Positions 43,947-52,971 of a stretch of 64,000 nucleotides of DNA are shown piece by piece. This DNA comes from Paraburkholderia phytofirmans OLGA172 (GTDB lineage Bacteria > Pseudomonadota > Gammaproteobacteria > Burkholderiales > Burkholderiaceae), in NCBI RefSeq assembly GCF_001634365.1, contig NZ_CP014579.1, positions 1,426,001 to 1,490,000 of the forward strand, given 5' to 3'. The translations under genes and the position numbers were made by a program. Below the pieces are notes generated by a model. The model made no database searches. It worked only from the letters and a program-made list of their open reading frames with translations, and was not told the DNA's origin. Each line of letters opens with the position of its first letter. Positions within the stretch are counted from its first letter, which is position 1.

Positions 43947-44468
43947 ATGAAACGCAAAAGCTTTGACAAGATGCAGTGTCCGATTGCACGCTCGCTCGAG
44001 CGGGTTGGCGAGTGGTGGACTATCCTGATCCTTCGGGATGCCATGAACGGGCTCAGAAAGTTCGACGATTTCCAGAGTAATCTTGGTATATCCCCGACCA
44101 TTCTCAGCAAGCGGCTCTCAAGCTTGGTGGAAGACGGATTCCTGGAGCGTCATAGATATGGCGAACACCCCGCCCGGGCTGAATATCACCTTACCGATCG
44201 CGGCTGGGCATTCCAGTCTGTCATCGCATCGTTCGTTGCCTTCGGAAATAGCCAGTTTGCGCCCGAAGGATTGGCAACCGTGGTCGTCAATCGAGAAACC
44301 GGACAGTCGGTGAACGTAAAGGTTGTCGATGAGCGAACCGGTGAGCCTATAACGTCTCCGAAATACTACATGGCACCGGGTCCGGTAGCGAGCAAGAAGA
44401 TGAAGGCTCAACTGGCGGCGGCCCCTTCCAATGGTCGCGGAATGAGGGGCGAAGGATGCGGCGACTAA
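43947..44468 (+). CDS. HxlR-family transcriptional regulator with C-terminal extension
   Basis: This 173-residue protein has the HxlR domain in residues 8-105: M-Q-C-P-I-A-R-S-L-E-R-V-G-E-W-W, I-L-I-L-R-D, F-D-D-F-Q-S-N-L-G-I-S-P-T-I-L-S-K-R-L and the wing A-R-A-E-Y-H-L-T. The sensor Cys before Pro is kept. A further 65 residues (V-V-V-N-R-E-T-G-Q-S-V to the end) extend beyond the short forms. Relatives bind dyads built on TAC-T/GTA half-sites, and such a box lies upstream of this operon and of 45798. Confidence 0.9.
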   Translation: MKRKSFDKMQCPIARSLERVGEWWTILILRDAMNGLRKFDDFQSNLGISPTILSKRLSSLVEDGFLERHRYGEHPARAEYHLTDRGWAFQSVIASFVAFGNSQFAPEGLATVVVNRETGQSVNVKVVDERTGEPITSPKYYMAPGPVASKKMKAQLAAAPSNGRGMRGEGCGD

Positions 44469-44527
44469 CGAGTGACGAAAATAATATCCAATTGCCGTAG
44501 TCTGCAATTATCCGCAACAAACAGTGT

Positions 44528-44727
44528 TTAGAAGCGCTCGCACGATGAGTTTTGAAGCTGTCGCCAACAGACAAAGCAGGCGGCGATTTTCATGAACGCC
44601 TCGTGTATGGCGGCGAGTCGTTCGGACCGGATTCGCAGGCGCCTGAAGTCGTGTAGCCATGCAAAGGTCAGTACGACGACCCACCGGGTCTTTCCGAGGC
44701 CACTGTCGTGCTGCTCATCGTGACGGG
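44528..44727 (-). mobile_element. IS5-family transposase remnant (C-terminal end)
   Basis: Minus-strand reading gives G-L-G-K-T-R-W-V-V, T-F-A-W-L-H-D-F-R-R-L-R-I-R and A-F-M-K-I-A-A-C-F, the well-known C-terminal end of IS5-family transposases with the E-R-T position mutated. The stop codon lies at 44528-44530. The rest of the element is missing; at the 44727 side it is joined to the EAL remnant. Confidence 0.8.
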
Positions 44728-45452
44728 CGATATGCGTACCAACCGAAGACTTCCTTTGCGATCGGGACGGTCACGGGTGCTGAAGCGTTGATCAGGTGGC
44801 GCCATCCTACGCTCGGTCTGGTGTCGCCACACGAGTTCATCGGCATCGCCGAAGAGTCCTCGCTGATACTCGCACTGGGTACGTGGGTCGCCGACCGGGT
44901 CCTGGCCGACCGTGCCCGCTGGCAGATGCACTTCGGTGACGAGTTTTCCGTGTCGATCAATGTGTCACCACGCCAGCTCGCTGATCCGGAATTCCCGGCG
45001 ATGCTCGCGCGCGCATCGTTGCGCACGGTGTGCTGCCGTCGCGGGTGGAAGTGGAAGTGACCGAAAGCATGCTGATCGCCGACTTCGATATGTCGGAGCT
45101 GATGCTGCGTGAAATCAAGCGAATGGGCGTGAACATCGTTCTGGACGATTTCAGGACCGGCTACTCTAGCCTTGCGTACGTATTGCGGCTCCCCGTTAAC
45201 ACAATCAAGATCGACCGCTCATTCGTGCTCGACCTGGATATTGATCCGGATGGGCGGGCGCGGCCGCTTGTGGGAACGGTCGTCGCATTGAGCAAATCGC
45301 TCGGGTTTCGTGCGCTCGCGGAGGGTGTTGAAACTGAAGAGCAAAGAAAGGTACTCCACGAGGCCGGGTGCGACTCGATCCAGGGGTTTCTCGTGAGTCC
45401 GTCGCTTCCGGCAGAGGAGTTCTTCGAGTTTGTGAAAGAGCGCAACGGGTAG
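44728..45452 (+). pseudogene. EAL-domain cyclic-di-GMP phosphodiesterase, truncated and frameshifted
   Basis: The first part reads Y-Q-P-K-T, then G-A-E-A-L-I-R-W (the EAL motif) and S-I-N-V-S-P-R-Q-L, and dies near 45017. A one-base shift restores L-P-S-R-V-E-V-E-V-T-E-S, I-V-L-D-D-F-R-T-G-Y-S-S and A-E-G-V-E-T to the natural end at 45452. Everything before the EAL motif is replaced by IS5 debris. It can no longer make an active enzyme. The gap after it (45453-45647) shows no gene. Confidence 0.87.
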
Positions 45453-45647
45453 ACGGAAAATCACGAACACGCGAGGCGTCTTTGCTGTGTGCGGATACGT
45501 GAAGGCCAGTAGCGCCGGTCTCCTTGTCGATCTCACCGATCTGTTCGATGAGGTACCAGAAGTGGGCGTGCAGGCGTTCATGGACCACATCCGGTTGCTG
45601 TTTTTATTACGGCGTCCTAAACCACTAAAAATCCCTTGAACCACCCA

Positions 45648-45680
45648 TTGACAATTCTCATCTAACTACTATTATGGTAG
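45648..45680 (+). promoter_or_regulatory. Candidate promoter and operator box, copy B
   Basis: TTGACA at 45648 and TATTAT at 45670 are 16 bases apart. The box TACTATTATGGTAG (45667-45680) covers the -10 region, with CTAC and GTAG facing each other. It resembles the box at 42531 and lies about 120 bases before the hydrolase start. Confidence 0.6.
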
Positions 45681-45797
45681 CCAGAGGAAGATGATATCGG
45701 AATCGCTCTTGTGGGATTTTTCCGAAGTCAGTGGCTACGGGACATAGCTACTGAAATTGTAGCTGTGTCGGAATTGGGGTCTTTAAGGAGGACGATT

Positions 45798-46643
45798 ATG
45801 GTTTCAGCTATAGGTCAGGAGACGGCCGAGACGCACTATGTCGATGCAGACGGGGTGCGCTACGCGTACCGCAGGCTCGGTCCGAAGGGTGGCATACCGT
45901 TGGTCTTTTGTCACCGCTTTCGGGGAACGATGGACGATTGGGATCCTGCGGTCGTCAACGGTTTCGCCAGGGAACGCGAGGTGATCCTCTTCGACAACGC
46001 TGGTGTTGGGAATTCAACGGGAACGATCCCTGCCAGTATTGGAGCGATGGCCGCCCACGTGGTGAGGTTTATCGGCGCGCTTGGCTTGAAGGAAGTCGAT
46101 CTCCTCGGCTTTTCCATGGGCGGACATATCGGCCAAGCCGTGATCCTCGGCTGGCCGCACCTGATCAGGCGGTTGATTCTCGCAGGTACCTATCCTGGCG
46201 GTGGAGACGGCATCATTCTCGCGGGCCCAGAGGTTCGGCCAGTCGCAGGACGTCCCGTGCTTGGCCTGGAGGAGTATCTGTTCCTCTTCTTCTCGCCTTC
46301 AGAAGAAAGCCAGAAAGCGGGGCGCGCTTACTGGGAGCGTTTGAAGACCCGAAAAGAACCGATCGAGCCTCCGGTTTCGGCCGAAGGCGTACAGGCGCAA
46401 GCGGCGGCGCTTGCGGGCTGGGCGCAGGGCATTGACGCGGCTTTGCCAAGGCTTGCGGAGATTAGGCAGCCGGTTTTGGTCGCCAACGGGCACAACGACA
46501 TCATGGTTCCGACGATCAACTCCTTCACCATGGCTCAGAAAATCAAGCGCGCGCAACTGATTATCTACCCCGATTCAGGGCACGGTTTTTTGTTTCAGTA
46601 CCCGCAACTCTTCGTGAATCACGCCCTCGAATTTCTGCGGTGA
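45798..46643 (+). CDS. Alpha/beta hydrolase
   Basis: This 281-residue hydrolase has the nucleophile elbow G-F-S-M-G-G (Ser106), a late Asp in H-N-D-I-M-V-P and His in S-G-H-G-F-L-F-Q-Y-P. The oxyanion segment reads C-H-R-F-R-G-T, a variation on the common H-G. AAGGAGG precedes the ATG at 45798; the 29 upstream codons are leader DNA. It opens an operon with flavin reductase, luciferase-like monooxygenase, aldo/keto reductase and epoxide hydrolase. A fragment of a second copy lies at 42370. Confidence 0.88.
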   Translation: MVSAIGQETAETHYVDADGVRYAYRRLGPKGGIPLVFCHRFRGTMDDWDPAVVNGFAREREVILFDNAGVGNSTGTIPASIGAMAAHVVRFIGALGLKEVDLLGFSMGGHIGQAVILGWPHLIRRLILAGTYPGGGDGIILAGPEVRPVAGRPVLGLEEYLFLFFSPSEESQKAGRAYWERLKTRKEPIEPPVSAEGVQAQAAALAGWAQGIDAALPRLAEIRQPVLVANGHNDIMVPTINSFTMAQKIKRAQLIIYPDSGHGFLFQYPQLFVNHALEFLR

Positions 46644-46714
46644 CACCTCTCCCGCCGCCGGATGCGGCGGTCGACCACCCGATTTCAAAGGTTTTGGTAA
46701 ATGGAGAATATGCC

Positions 46715-47263
46715 TTGACTCTTGCAAATGACAATGCGGCCGCGGAACCGAAGTCGGGCGGATCGGCCATACGTCAAAATTCTTCAGTTGTGCAATCGTT
46801 TCGCGAAGTAATGAGGGGATTCGCCTCGAGCGTCACGATCGTCACCTCCGTTGACGAGCTAGGACACCCAAGTGGCATGGCCGCCACCGCGGTCATCCCC
46901 GTCTCCATGGATCCACCCTCCATGCTCGTTGCCGTCAATCAGAGCGCGAGCCTATTCCCTGTTTTAGAACGAAGCCAGCGCTTCTGCGTAAACATCCTGC
47001 CACTATCCCAACAGCACATCGTCAAAGCGTTTTCCAGCTCGGACATGCGGAATCAACGCTTCTTGGCCGACGAATGGCAACGGACACCAGACGGACTGCT
47101 ATATCTAGCGTCAGCGCACGGTTCCGTCATCTGCGTCTGCGAGAAGAGTGTGCTTTACGGGACCCACTCTCTGTACGTCGGCCGAGTAACGTCGGTGATC
47201 GCCGGATCGCTTTCCGATCCTCTCGTCTGGTTCAACGGCGCAGCGCTCGCCCTTCAATCGTAA
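46715..47263 (+). CDS. Flavin reductase-family protein (FMN reductase partner)
   Basis: The split-barrel flavin reductase domain is clear: F-R-E-V-M-R-G-F-A-S-S-V-T-I-V-T-S, G-M-A-A-T-A-V-I-P-V-S-M-D-P-P-S-M-L-V and F-C-V-N-I-L. It should supply reduced FMN to the monooxygenase encoded 68 bases downstream. The start is unsure: TTG at 46715 has GGAGA seven bases upstream, while a GTG at 46640 would overlap the stop of the hydrolase gene and be translated by coupling. Confidence 0.88.
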   Translation: MTLANDNAAAEPKSGGSAIRQNSSVVQSFREVMRGFASSVTIVTSVDELGHPSGMAATAVIPVSMDPPSMLVAVNQSASLFPVLERSQRFCVNILPLSQQHIVKAFSSSDMRNQRFLADEWQRTPDGLLYLASAHGSVICVCEKSVLYGTHSLYVGRVTSVIAGSLSDPLVWFNGAALALQS

Positions 47264-47331
47264 AGGTATTTTTCGCGGTGCTTGATGCCGCAAAGACCCA
47301 ACCAAAAATTACTTAGGTAGAGGAAGCTTAA

Positions 47332-48423
47332 ATGAAGCTCGGAATGTTCCAAATGCCGTTGCACCCGCCAGGTCGCTTGCTTCAGGAGACGCTCAAGGAA
47401 AATGGCGACAAGGTCATTTATGCGGATGAACTCGGTTTTACGGAGGTCTGGGTTGGAGAGCATTTTTCAGCGACGACGGAGCCGATCAGCGCGCCGATGA
47501 TGTATATGGCATCACTCCTCAACCGTACACGCCAGATCAAGTTCGCGACAGGAGTCGTCTCTCTTCCCAACCACCATCCGGCGATAGTGGCGGCAGAAGC
47601 CGCTCAGTTTGACCATCTTAGCGATGGCCGGTTTATTTTCGGAATCGGACCATCCGGTCTCGCGAGCGATCACGAACTTTTCGCCAATACCGACGCCGCG
47701 ATGCGGGGCGAGCGGCTGATGGAATCCATAGAAATCATTCAGAAGATTTGGGCCCAGGACCCGCCCTATGACATCAAGGGAAAGCACTGGCATATCAAGC
47801 TCAATGAAAATGTCGTTCCGGCGATGGGTATCGGCTTCATGCCGAAGCCGCTTCAGGAACCCCATCCACCGATCGCTATGTCAGCAATGTCGCCTTTCTC
47901 AAGCAGCATGAAGACGGCCGGCGAAAAAGGCTGGATCGGCGTTAGCGCGAATTTCTGCGCTGAGTACATCGTTGGCAGCCACTGGAAGAAATACGTGGAG
48001 GGATGTGAGTCGGCCGGTCGCAAGGCTTCCGGCGACGACTGGCGCGTCGCCCGCAACGTGGTTGTGGCGGAAACCGACGAGCAGGCGTTGGAGTGGGTGA
48101 TGGATCCAAAAGGCGGAAACTATTACTACTTTGGCTATCTGATCGAAGTCATGCGGCGCGCGAACTACACCGTCATCCTGAAGGAAAACCCGGATGATTC
48201 CGACGAGACCCTGACCGTCGCGAACCTGACAAAAAACCAGGTCATTTACGGTTCGTCCAAAACCGTGACGGAAAAACTCGCAGCGTTTCGCGAGAAGGTC
48301 GGCCCGTTCGGCACGCTTCTTTTGGCATCAATGGACGCCAGTGGCCGTAACCGTCATCGCGAATGGGAAACCATGCGCCGACTGTCGCACGACGTGGCGC
48401 CGGCGCTCGCGAAAATGAAATGA
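47332..48423 (+). CDS. Luciferase-like (LLM class) flavin-dependent monooxygenase
   Basis: This 363-residue TIM-barrel protein has the LLM features M-K-L-G-M-F-Q-M-P, E-V-W-V-G-E-H-F-S near 42-50, T-G-V-V-S-L-P-N-H-H-P and G-R-F-I-F-G-I-G-P-S-G. It is of the limonene/alkanal-monooxygenase-like sort using FMNH2 from a separate reductase, encoded just upstream. Together with the epoxide hydrolase 1.5 kb downstream, epoxidation of an alkene is a fair guess. A truncated second copy lies at 52972. GAGGAAG is upstream of the ATG. Confidence 0.88.
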   Translation: MKLGMFQMPLHPPGRLLQETLKENGDKVIYADELGFTEVWVGEHFSATTEPISAPMMYMASLLNRTRQIKFATGVVSLPNHHPAIVAAEAAQFDHLSDGRFIFGIGPSGLASDHELFANTDAAMRGERLMESIEIIQKIWAQDPPYDIKGKHWHIKLNENVVPAMGIGFMPKPLQEPHPPIAMSAMSPFSSSMKTAGEKGWIGVSANFCAEYIVGSHWKKYVEGCESAGRKASGDDWRVARNVVVAETDEQALEWVMDPKGGNYYYFGYLIEVMRRANYTVILKENPDDSDETLTVANLTKNQVIYGSSKTVTEKLAAFREKVGPFGTLLLASMDASGRNRHREWETMRRLSHDVAPALAKMK

Positions 48424-48427
48424 CGTC

Positions 48428-48467
48428 ACGATGTCCACGCTCCGATAGCCCGGCGGGTGGACATCGT
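48428..48467 (+). terminator. Hairpin after the monooxygenase gene
   Basis: ACGATGTCCAC pairs perfectly with GTGGACATCGT (11 bases) around an 18-base loop, four bases after the stop. No U-run follows. It divides the monooxygenase gene from the pseudogene and aldo/keto reductase part. Confidence 0.5.
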
Positions 48468-48523
48468 CGGAGGCGTCATGACGGCGAACGCACGCTGCTG
48501 ACCGTGGAAGCGATCGAGCAAAC

Positions 48524-48763
48524 ATGAGCGCCGCAATGAGCGCCGCAAAATCCACTCTCCCTGAAGCCGCCCACGTCAACAAACCATTCGACGGGGTCGT
48601 CGTATTGAAGGCCGGCGCGCTTTGCTTGGAGGCATGCAGATCCACCCACACTGTGGCGGGAACGGAGCCGAAAAGTCTACTTTTCTGAATATTGTCATGG
48701 GTATTCTGCGCCGCAATCGCAATCGCAAAGACGAGGCGCAAGTGGAGAAGAAAAAGAAATAGG
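48524..48763 (+). pseudogene. N-terminal remnant of a sugar-type ABC transporter ATPase
   Basis: One frame from the ATG at 48524 reads H-V-N-K-P-F-D-G-V-V-V-L-K and L-C-L-E-A; after a frameshift near 48632 another frame continues C-G-G-N-G-A-E-K-S-T-F-L-N-I-V-M-G-I-L. That is the RbsA/MglA-type start with a damaged Walker A (G-A-E-K-S-T for G-A-G-K-S-T). The frame then ends in a Lys-rich tail and stop at 48763. Only about 80 codons of the 500 remain. Confidence 0.7.
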
Positions 48764-48774
48764 AGGAGAGAACT

Positions 48775-48891
48775 GTGCATATTTCAAGAAGGCGCTTTCT
48801 CACATTTGAAGCATCGGCGGTAGCTGCTTCATTGTTCGACACGCGGGGGAAGGCAATCCATACCGACAACGTGAAGGAGTTTCAGAAATGA
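48775..48891 (+). CDS. Short twin-arginine-signal ORF coupled to the aldo/keto reductase
   Basis: A strong AGGAGGAGAG precedes this GTG. The 38-residue product begins H-I-S-R-R-R-F-L-T-F followed by a hydrophobic stretch A-S-A-V-A-A-S-L, a Tat-type signal sequence, and its TGA overlaps the ATG of the next gene. It is either the scar of an exported protein (perhaps of the decayed transporter) or a coupling leader; a frameshift separating a Tat signal from the reductase is also possible. Confidence 0.5.
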   Translation: MHISRRRFLTFEASAVAASLFDTRGKAIHTDNVKEFQK

Positions 48892-49928
48892 AGCAGTTGG
48901 CGAAGCGCAAGCTGGGTAATTCAAACCTTCTGGTTAGCCGAATGGCGCTGGGAACTGTCCCATTGAGCGGTCTCGGCGCCCGCACGACCTACGACGATTT
49001 CGAAGGAACGATTCAGGCAGCGCTGGATCAAGGAGTGCTCTATTTCGACACCGCACCTGGCTACGGGAACGGGCGAACAGAACATTTTCTAGGGCATTTC
49101 CTACGCGCAAAGGAACTGCGCCCTGACGTCGTCATAAGCACGAAGGTTGGACGGGTCCTTAAGACGAGGAGACGGGCCCGGAAAACCGACAAGGTGATTT
49201 TCGGCATCGAATGGATCGACGGACTGCCTTTCGTAGACGAGTTTGACTACAGCTATGATGGGATCATGCGATCTTTCGAAGACAGTCAGCAGCGCTTCGG
49301 GATCGATGACATCGACATCATCCACGTCCATGACATTGGCCGCTTATCTCACGGTGATGACAATGACAGATATTGGACCCAACTGCAGGACGGCGGATTC
49401 AAGGCCCTACGCGAGTTGCGTGAAAGTGGTGCCGTGAAGGCCGTGAGCATCGGTGTGAACGAAACGGCTGCGGTCCTCGATATGGCGAACGAGTTCCCTC
49501 TCGATTGCTGTCTCATCGCGGGCCGGTACACACTGATCAACGACGAAGCGTCGTCACATTTCTTCCCCGAATGCGAGCGCCGCGGTATTGACGTGATTGC
49601 GGCTGGGGTTTTCAACTCGGGAATTCTCGCGGGGGGCTCGAAAGGCTCCAACAAACTGTTCGATTATGCCGACGCGCCTCAGTCGATCATCGACAAGGTC
49701 AAAGCGGTCGAGGAGGTCTGCGACGAGTTTAGCGTGGCCCTACCTACAGCCGCCGTGCAATTCGTCGCGGCTCACCCTGCGGTCGCCACCGTCCTGGTCG
49801 GCGCAAAGAGCCCAGCGGAAATTCAGCAGAATGTCGCAGCCCTCACCGCAGCTATACCTGTGGAATTCTGGGAGAAGCTAAAGGCGCGGAAACTGGTTGG
49901 TAAGCAGATCCCGACTCCTGTCGTCTGA
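48888..49928 (+). CDS. Aldo/keto reductase
   Basis: This 346-residue (alpha/beta)8 barrel has the AKR tetrad: Asp and Tyr in F-D-T-A-P-G-Y-G-N-G near 56-65, Lys in I-S-T-K-V-G and His in I-I-H-V-H-D. The start K-R-K-L-G-N-S and the I-A-G-R-Y-T-L-I-N segment are typical of the D-threo-aldose/L-fucose/pyridoxal dehydrogenase group. It may oxidise or reduce a carbonyl between the oxygenase and hydrolase steps. Translation seems coupled to the short Tat-like ORF. Confidence 0.9.
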   Translation: MKQLAKRKLGNSNLLVSRMALGTVPLSGLGARTTYDDFEGTIQAALDQGVLYFDTAPGYGNGRTEHFLGHFLRAKELRPDVVISTKVGRVLKTRRRARKTDKVIFGIEWIDGLPFVDEFDYSYDGIMRSFEDSQQRFGIDDIDIIHVHDIGRLSHGDDNDRYWTQLQDGGFKALRELRESGAVKAVSIGVNETAAVLDMANEFPLDCCLIAGRYTLINDEASSHFFPECERRGIDVIAAGVFNSGILAGGSKGSNKLFDYADAPQSIIDKVKAVEEVCDEFSVALPTAAVQFVAAHPAVATVLVGAKSPAEIQQNVAALTAAIPVEFWEKLKARKLVGKQIPTPVV

Positions 49929-49976
49929 AAGGATATTGCTCTTCCCGCTTAACACGCAAAAAGGTAATCAAATTAA

Positions 49977-51152
49977 ATGACTATTGAGAATACCGCCCAA
50001 CAGCGTGAGGTAATCCGCGAGTTCAGGATTGAAATACCGCAGTCTGAGCTCGACAGTTTGAAGCAGCGGCTTCGAGACGTGCGCTGGCCGGAGGAGGAGC
50101 CAGTCCATGACTGGACACAGGGTGTACCGCTCGCAAAAGCGAAAGCTTTGATCGACTACTGGCGGGACCACTACGATTGGCGCAGGATCGAAGCCAGGCT
50201 CAATTTCTTCCCTCAATTTCTCACTGAGATCGATGGGCTGGACATTCATTTTCACCACATCAGATCGCCGCATGCGGAAGCGTTACCGATGATCATGACC
50301 CATGGATGGCCGGGGTCGACAATTGAGTTTCTAAAGGTCATCGAGCCTCTTACAAATCCAACAAAATTCGGCGGAAGCGCATCTGACGCCTTTCATCTGG
50401 TTATCCCCTCCCTACCGGGACATGGTTTTTCAGGAAAACCTCGCGAGGCGGGATGGAATGCCGAGCATACCGCCAAAGCCTGGGCCGTCTTGATGCAGCG
50501 GCTGGGCTATTCCCGTTACGTTGCGCAGGGCGGCGATTGGGGGTCGACTGTAACGCACTTCATGGCATCGCAACGACCCAAAGGCCTCCTCGCGGGACAT
50601 GTTTGCTGGCCGCTTGTCTTCCCTGCGACGATGCCCACCGACCTGACACCGGAGGAAGCGAAGGCGTTCGATGCAGTCGAACGCTTTAAGACGGATGCGG
50701 CTGGATATCATCACCAGCAGGCAACGCGGCCGCAAACACTGGGTTACGCCTTGGCGGACTCTCCAGCCGGGCAGGCAATATGGATATACGAGAAATTCAA
50801 CGAGTGGACGGACAACAACGGCACTATTGAAGAGTTGTTCACCCTTGACGAGATGCTCGACAATATTTCGATCTATTGGCTTACGAATTCTGGCGGTTCT
50901 TCGGCGCGCTATTACTGGGAGAATGCCCGCGGAACTACAGGGACGAACTTGGCCTTTGGCCGGATCGAGTTGCCAATGTCTGCGACGATCTTCCCGAAGG
51001 ATATGTACGAAGCACCGAGGCATTGGGCTGAGGCGAGCTGGCCTAACCTTGTTCACTGGGGAATATCGGAAAAAGGCGGTCATTTCTCGGCTTGGGAGCA
51101 ACCGGAAATAATCGTAGGAGAGGTCCGCAAAGCGTTCCAGTGCTTCCGTTGA
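49977..51152 (+). CDS. Epoxide hydrolase with EHN N-terminal domain
   Basis: This 391-residue enzyme opens an epoxide to a diol. The N-terminal EHN domain begins F-R-I-E-I-P-Q-S-E-L-D-S-L near 16-28. The core has H-G-W-P-G-S (109-114), the nucleophile Asp187 in G-G-D-W-G-S and the C-terminal G-G-H-F-S-A-W-E. These match microsomal-type bacterial epoxide hydrolases. Its partner is probably the luciferase-like monooxygenase of the same operon. A copy with an internal deletion lies at 53216. AAAGG before the ATG is distant, so the start is fairly but not fully sure. Confidence 0.92.
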   Translation: MTIENTAQQREVIREFRIEIPQSELDSLKQRLRDVRWPEEEPVHDWTQGVPLAKAKALIDYWRDHYDWRRIEARLNFFPQFLTEIDGLDIHFHHIRSPHAEALPMIMTHGWPGSTIEFLKVIEPLTNPTKFGGSASDAFHLVIPSLPGHGFSGKPREAGWNAEHTAKAWAVLMQRLGYSRYVAQGGDWGSTVTHFMASQRPKGLLAGHVCWPLVFPATMPTDLTPEEAKAFDAVERFKTDAAGYHHQQATRPQTLGYALADSPAGQAIWIYEKFNEWTDNNGTIEELFTLDEMLDNISIYWLTNSGGSSARYYWENARGTTGTNLAFGRIELPMSATIFPKDMYEAPRHWAEASWPNLVHWGISEKGGHFSAWEQPEIIVGEVRKAFQCFR

Positions 51153-51712
51153 CGGACGCGACACCGTCCCTCGCCACTTTGGCAGGATCAGGAGCAACGT
51201 CGCCACTAACGGGCCGGCCCTGAATATCCCGTAGGGGCGCGGCGCGCTGAGCCTTGAGGTTGAAATGGTGATGTGCGATTTGCAGGAGCCTGGGCACACT
51301 AGGAGGCATCTTCGTGTCCGAAGAGTCGGCTGGTACGGATGTGGATAAGCGAGGTCACGTTTCGCAAATGTTGTCGGGGCGCTACCGGCTCGGAACTTTC
51401 ATGCTCTGGTTGAGGTACTTCATAACGGAAAACGACGACGTCGGAGCGAGCCGCGCCTGAGTATCGCAGTGCCATGAAGAAAGAAGGAAGGAGTTGACGA
51501 ACCGAATTTAACCGCATCATATATTTAGTTATGCAAATAAATTAACAACGGTCTGGTGAATAACGAACATCTACGGGACGAAAGTGCGGGGTCGCAGGAT
51601 GAAATGATTTTTCGCAGTTCGCGATAAGCCGGTACCGGAGGAATCGGAATACGGATATGCGGACCGGCTTGATGAGCGTGCTGACGTAAAACTATCAGGT
51701 TTGGAGACAGCA
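51153..51712. other. 560-base gap with the third porin's promoter region
   Basis: No gene is visible. Near 51518-51550 it turns AT-rich (ATATATTTAGTTATGC and AATAAATTAAC), likely part of the promoter region of the porin that follows. No repeat or RNA gene recognised. Confidence 0.45.
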
Positions 51713-52774
51713 ATGATTCGGAAAGACGCGGTTTGCAAAGGCGCGATATGCAGCGCGTTATGTCTGACGGGTGCGATGGCGCACGCACAATCGAGCTTCA
51801 CCCTTTACGGTATTGTCGATTCCGGCTTGATGTGGCAGTCGCGCACACCAAACGGCGGTGGCAGTGCTATCTCGGCTCTCGACGGCGGTTGGTCGCCATC
51901 GGTCTGGGGCGTCACGGGCGCCGAGGACCTGGGCTCTGGCTACAAGGTACATTTCAAGCTCGAAGGCGGCATGTCGACGACCAGTGGAAGCATCGGCAAC
52001 TCAAACGGCGGTTTGTTCGGGCGTAACGCTTATGTCGGCATGAGCGGTCCATTCGGGCAGATCAACGCAGGTCTGCAGTTTTCGCCATTCTTTCTTTCGG
52101 TGTATTCGGCTGATCCGCGTGGCCTGCCGCTTTTTGCAGATTCGCTGATTCCGTATCTCAACAACTTTCTGATCACCGGAATCTTCGACAGTAACGCGCT
52201 GGTGTACACGTCTCCGACCGTCGCGGGACTTAGTGGTTCGGTCGAGTACGCATTCGGCAACGTAGCGGGAAGTTTCGCCGCGGGACGGCACATCAGCGCG
52301 GCCCTGAACTACAACAATGGCCCGATCAGCGCGACCGCATCGTATTTCGAAGCTAAGGATGCGACGAGCGGCCTGACGACATTCCGTGGCGAGAACATCG
52401 GCGCAGGGTACAGGCTCGGTCCCGTGACGGTGAAGCTTGTCTTCACGACGTATCGGAATCCGTCTTCGGATGCGGGGTTGGCGAACGTCAATGTCTATAC
52501 AGCCGGTGCGCAATGGGACGTGAACAGCGTACTGACACTGGATGCTTCTGTGTGTGCGTCGCGTGACAGGAACGTGACGGCCAACAAGTCTATGCTCTAT
52601 GGAGCAGGGGCTCAATATCTGCTGTCGAAACGCACAGCCCTGTACGCCCAGGTCGGCGTTGTCGACAACAAGGGCGCAATGAACACCACGCTTGCGGCAA
52701 ACGCGGCCGCGTCGCTGAGTCCGCCGCAGGGAACGACGGTGGGTGTCAACGTCGGTATCAGACACGAATTCTAG
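51713..52774 (+). CDS. Trimeric outer-membrane porin, third copy
   Basis: This 353-residue porin has a signal peptide ending A-M-A-H-A before Q-S-S-F-T-L-Y-G, the family motif W-G-V-T-G-A-E-D-L-G-S-G near 65-76 and a C-terminal R-H-E-F. GGAGACAGCA precedes the ATG at 51713; a TTG 12 bases upstream is the only other choice. It follows the epoxide-hydrolase module and probably serves it. It is shorter than the other two porins. Confidence 0.93.
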   Translation: MIRKDAVCKGAICSALCLTGAMAHAQSSFTLYGIVDSGLMWQSRTPNGGGSAISALDGGWSPSVWGVTGAEDLGSGYKVHFKLEGGMSTTSGSIGNSNGGLFGRNAYVGMSGPFGQINAGLQFSPFFLSVYSADPRGLPLFADSLIPYLNNFLITGIFDSNALVYTSPTVAGLSGSVEYAFGNVAGSFAAGRHISAALNYNNGPISATASYFEAKDATSGLTTFRGENIGAGYRLGPVTVKLVFTTYRNPSSDAGLANVNVYTAGAQWDVNSVLTLDASVCASRDRNVTANKSMLYGAGAQYLLSKRTALYAQVGVVDNKGAMNTTLAANAAASLSPPQGTTVGVNVGIRHEF

Positions 52775-52783
52775 GATCCGTTT

Positions 52784-52816
52784 GCCGGAGCACAAGAAAG
52801 AAGAGGTCGCTCCGGC
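52784..52816 (+). terminator. Hairpin after the third porin
   Basis: GCCGGAGC pairs perfectly with GCTCCGGC across a 17-base loop, nine bases after the stop. Confidence 0.45.
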
Positions 52817-52971
52817 GCGCTTCAAATCTCACCGGCTGCGACTTGTTTGAACGCGGTTGTCTGAGTGTTATGGAGAGGCGAATGATGGTGCTGGTGCCAG
52901 TCAAGAGAATGGTCGACCAAGCTGTCGGCTTGAACCTCATACAGAACGTCGTTTACTCACAGGAGACTATA

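Noticed and set aside
45205..45588. A minus-strand frame reading H-E-R-L-H-A-H-F-W-Y-L-I-E-Q-I-G
   Set aside because: Part of it reads like real protein but it overlaps the EAL remnant and I recognise no family, so it is not called.
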